Position numbers and translations under genes: made by a program. The notes under the pieces were generated by a model. The model saw nothing but the letters and a program-made list of their open reading frames with translations, searched no databases and was not told where the DNA came from. 39,897 nt of DNA, from contig BJOX01000061.1 in assembly GCA_009731375.1 (NCBI GenBank), positions 302,549 through 342,445 of the forward strand, read 5' to 3'. The stretch is from Paulinella micropora (lineage: Eukaryota > Cercozoa > Imbricatea > Euglyphida). This document shows, one piece after another, positions 32,514 through 39,897 of this stretch (its first letter is position 1; each line of letters begins with the position of its first letter).

Positions 32514-32833
32514 TGAAATATCGACTAATGTCAGAAAAAAGGAGCTTCTGATTTCGTCAACCAGGAAGTCTGTGGGTAAAGTATTAACCCGATGCCCAGC
32601 TAAGCCGTGATGTTTGCACGGAAGGGACTGATACAGGCGATACCAAAGCTCCCTAGTACCAGGCGGGGCCAGGGCTCGTTCCATAAGCGCCCCTTGCAGA
32701 ACGAGCTCCCACCTCCATTACAGAGGACCCAGTAAGCAGATGGAGTTTCGAGACTGTTCGACAGTCTAGTATAAACCGACAGAGCACTGTGGGTTTTATT
32801 CCGGGCTCAACAAGCGAGAAAGGGCACCCTGAG
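32514..32833 (-). repeat. Block C, left copy
   Basis: About 320 bp found inverted at 36259-36572 with high identity. It holds stable inverted repeats (AGACTGT-CGA-ACAGTCT and GCTCGTTC/GAACGAGC), suggesting structured RNA. A frame reading WYRLYQSLPCKHHGLAGHRV is open in both copies, but I see no known domain. Confidence 0.8.
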
Positions 32834-33028
32834 GGAACAGGATTGTGCTTCCCGTCGCTATTTCGGCATGTGACTTATAGGCGTATGGCTAGGCACACAT
32901 AAGGCACCCCACCACGGGCCCAGCACACTCACACCATCCCCTAATAGATAGATAGATAGAGATAGATAGATAAATGGATAGATGGATAGATGGATGGATG
33001 GATGGATGGACGGATGGATGGATGGATG

Positions 33029-33085
<57 letters not shown>

Positions 33086-33351
33086 CGCGACACGGCATGA
33101 CCCGACATGACGCGAACATACAATAAACATAAAATAGTCATACTGTAAACGTAAACATAAACATGAGATAAGCACGACAGGCAGCACTAGCCACAACTAG
33201 CCACAGCAGCAACAGCAAACCACAAGACAAAACAGCAACAACCACCACCACCACCACCACCACCACCAGCAGCAGCAGCAGTAAAGAACAGTGGGGCGGG
33301 CGAAGGTAGATATATAGGTAGGTGGGTAGCTAGGTAGGTAGGTAGATAGTC

Positions 33352-33417
<66 letters not shown>

Positions 33418-33420
33418 CTC
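32834..33420. repeat. Repeat-rich segment: (GATA/GATG)n and unique islands
   Basis: (GATA)n/(GATG)n at 32945-33084 and (GATA)n at 33330-33418 flank unique islands 32834-32944 and 33085-33329. The second has CAC and CAG trinucleotide runs at 33241-33281. No gene supported. Confidence 0.7.
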
Positions 33421-33499
33421 GCTGGTCTGACTTCCACTCGGTCTCCTCTTGCACGCTTGGGGGCTGTCTGCCGCCTGTCTTCGTCCGCAACGACCCAGC
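33421..33499 (-). CDS. Possible further exon of the NUFIP-like gene
   Basis: Minus strand, acceptor TTTGTAG at 33500. Entered in phase 0 from the preceding exon it reads AGSLRTKTGGRQPPSVQEE. It runs into (TATC)n, which offers no GT donor; an internal donor at CCGA/GTGGAA would give the phase needed by the exon at 31382-31474. All three frames are open, so support is limited. Confidence 0.35.
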
Positions 33500-33507
33500 C
33501 TACAAAC

Positions 33508-33930
33508 ATACATACATACATACATACAGACAGACAGACAGACAGACAGAGAGACAGACAGACAGACATACATACATGCACATGCATGATGCATGGATGC
33601 ATGAATGCATACATACATACATACATACATACATACATACATTCATATACATACATACATACATATACATACATACATACATATACATACATATACATAC
33701 AGGCATACAGGCATACAGGCATACATAAATACATACATACATACATACATACATACATGCATACATGCATGCATACATAACATACATACATACATACATA
33801 CATACATACATACATACGGACGTACATACGTACATACATACATACATACATACATACATACATGCATACATACATGCATACATACATACATACATACATA
33901 CATACATACATACATACATACATGCATTCA
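33508..33930. repeat. (CATA)n array in intron
   Basis: CATA array with CAGA, TGCA and CGTA variants, between the exon at 33934-33981 and the island at 33421-33499. Confidence 0.9.
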
Positions 33931-33933
33931 TAC

Positions 33934-39474
<5,541 letters not shown>

Positions 39475-39532
39475 CTACCACATAGCCAGCCACACAATGA
39501 GAGACAGAGAATATGTGTGTATCTGTGTGTCG

Positions 39533-39678
39533 GCTGTGGTCTTTTGTTCTCTTGCTTCGCTGCTGCCGTGCTTGTCCGAGCTGTCTCTTGAATGCTATGT
39601 GCAGCTGGAGTGTTGAAGCAGGCTGCTGGCGCAGAGCTACAGCAGGCAGGCAGCTGACGGGCGTCTGGCCGAACACGT
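39533..39678 (-). CDS. Possible upstream exon of the NUFIP-like gene
   Basis: Minus strand from an ACACACAG acceptor at 39679. One frame gives [20 protein letters not shown] then [19 protein letters not shown]; another gives an Ala/Gln/Thr-rich reading ending [10 protein letters not shown]. Both are non-repetitive. No convincing GT donor with the phase needed by exon 1 of the model is visible, so extent and frame are uncertain. Confidence 0.4.
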
Positions 39679-39679
39679 C

Positions 39680-39744
39680 TGTGTGTGTTTGTGTGTGTGT
39701 GTGTGTGTGCGTGTGTGTGTGTGTGTGCGTGTGTGTGTGCGCGC

Positions 39745-39802
<58 letters not shown>

Positions 39803-39813
39803 CAGAGACAGAC

Positions 39814-39881
<68 letters not shown>

Positions 39882-39897
39882 GGGGAGAGAGAGAGAG
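39680..39897. repeat. (GT)n and (GA)n dinucleotide arrays at window end
   Basis: (GT)n with GC variants to about 39762, then (GA)n with GACA units to the end. Confidence 0.92.

Overview
The window reads as nuclear DNA of a microbial eukaryote, probably an alga or other protist. The genes are split by GT-AG introns, three Ty1/copia-type LTR retrotransposons occupy the middle, and tri- and tetranucleotide repeats fill much of the rest. I cannot name the species; an alveolate such as a chromerid or a dinoflagellate relative is a low-confidence guess.

Layout. 1-2240: a tRNA-like sequence, then a minus-strand multi-exon gene whose first exons encode a SET domain. 2350-3530: simple repeats, then a 255-bp direct repeat carrying palindromes. 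3780-7487: a plus-strand, lysine-rich, multi-exon gene with a (TTTC)n intron. 7800-13788: copia element 1, 5'-truncated, with an 844-bp 3' LTR. 13791-21446: copia element 2, with both LTRs, a CTCTT target duplication and an intact RT/RNase H frame, inserted two bases beyond the end of element 1. 22211-28772: copia element 3 on the minus strand, with both LTRs and a GAGAC target duplication, but with the RT region lost in an assembly gap. 28773-30067: no recognisable gene. 30068-39897: a repeat-dominated region, which is the most interesting part.

In 30-40 kb, the short non-repeat islands between (CATA)n/(TATG)n arrays are mostly exons of one minus-strand gene. Twelve exons (39474 down to 33934) join with AG acceptors, GT donors and consistent phase. 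They encode a NUFIP1-type motif followed by a low-complexity linker and a CCCH zinc finger. Its introns are made almost entirely of tetranucleotide microsatellite, and the repeat unit GTATGT itself supplies the donor site. Decayed extra copies of several of these exons lie inside the repeat arrays, in both orientations.

The same region holds a group I intron core (31762-32409, minus strand) that is not in recognisable rDNA. It lies between two sequence blocks that occur again at 36259-36800 as an inverted copy, with a (TATC)n array where the intron would be.

The three retrotransposons belong to one lineage (same polypurine tract, same domain order and motifs) but have three different LTRs. 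Their termini are CGTT...AAAG rather than TG...CA; this is fixed by target duplications for two of the three. All three carry disabling lesions; only element 2 keeps an uninterrupted RT/RNase H frame.
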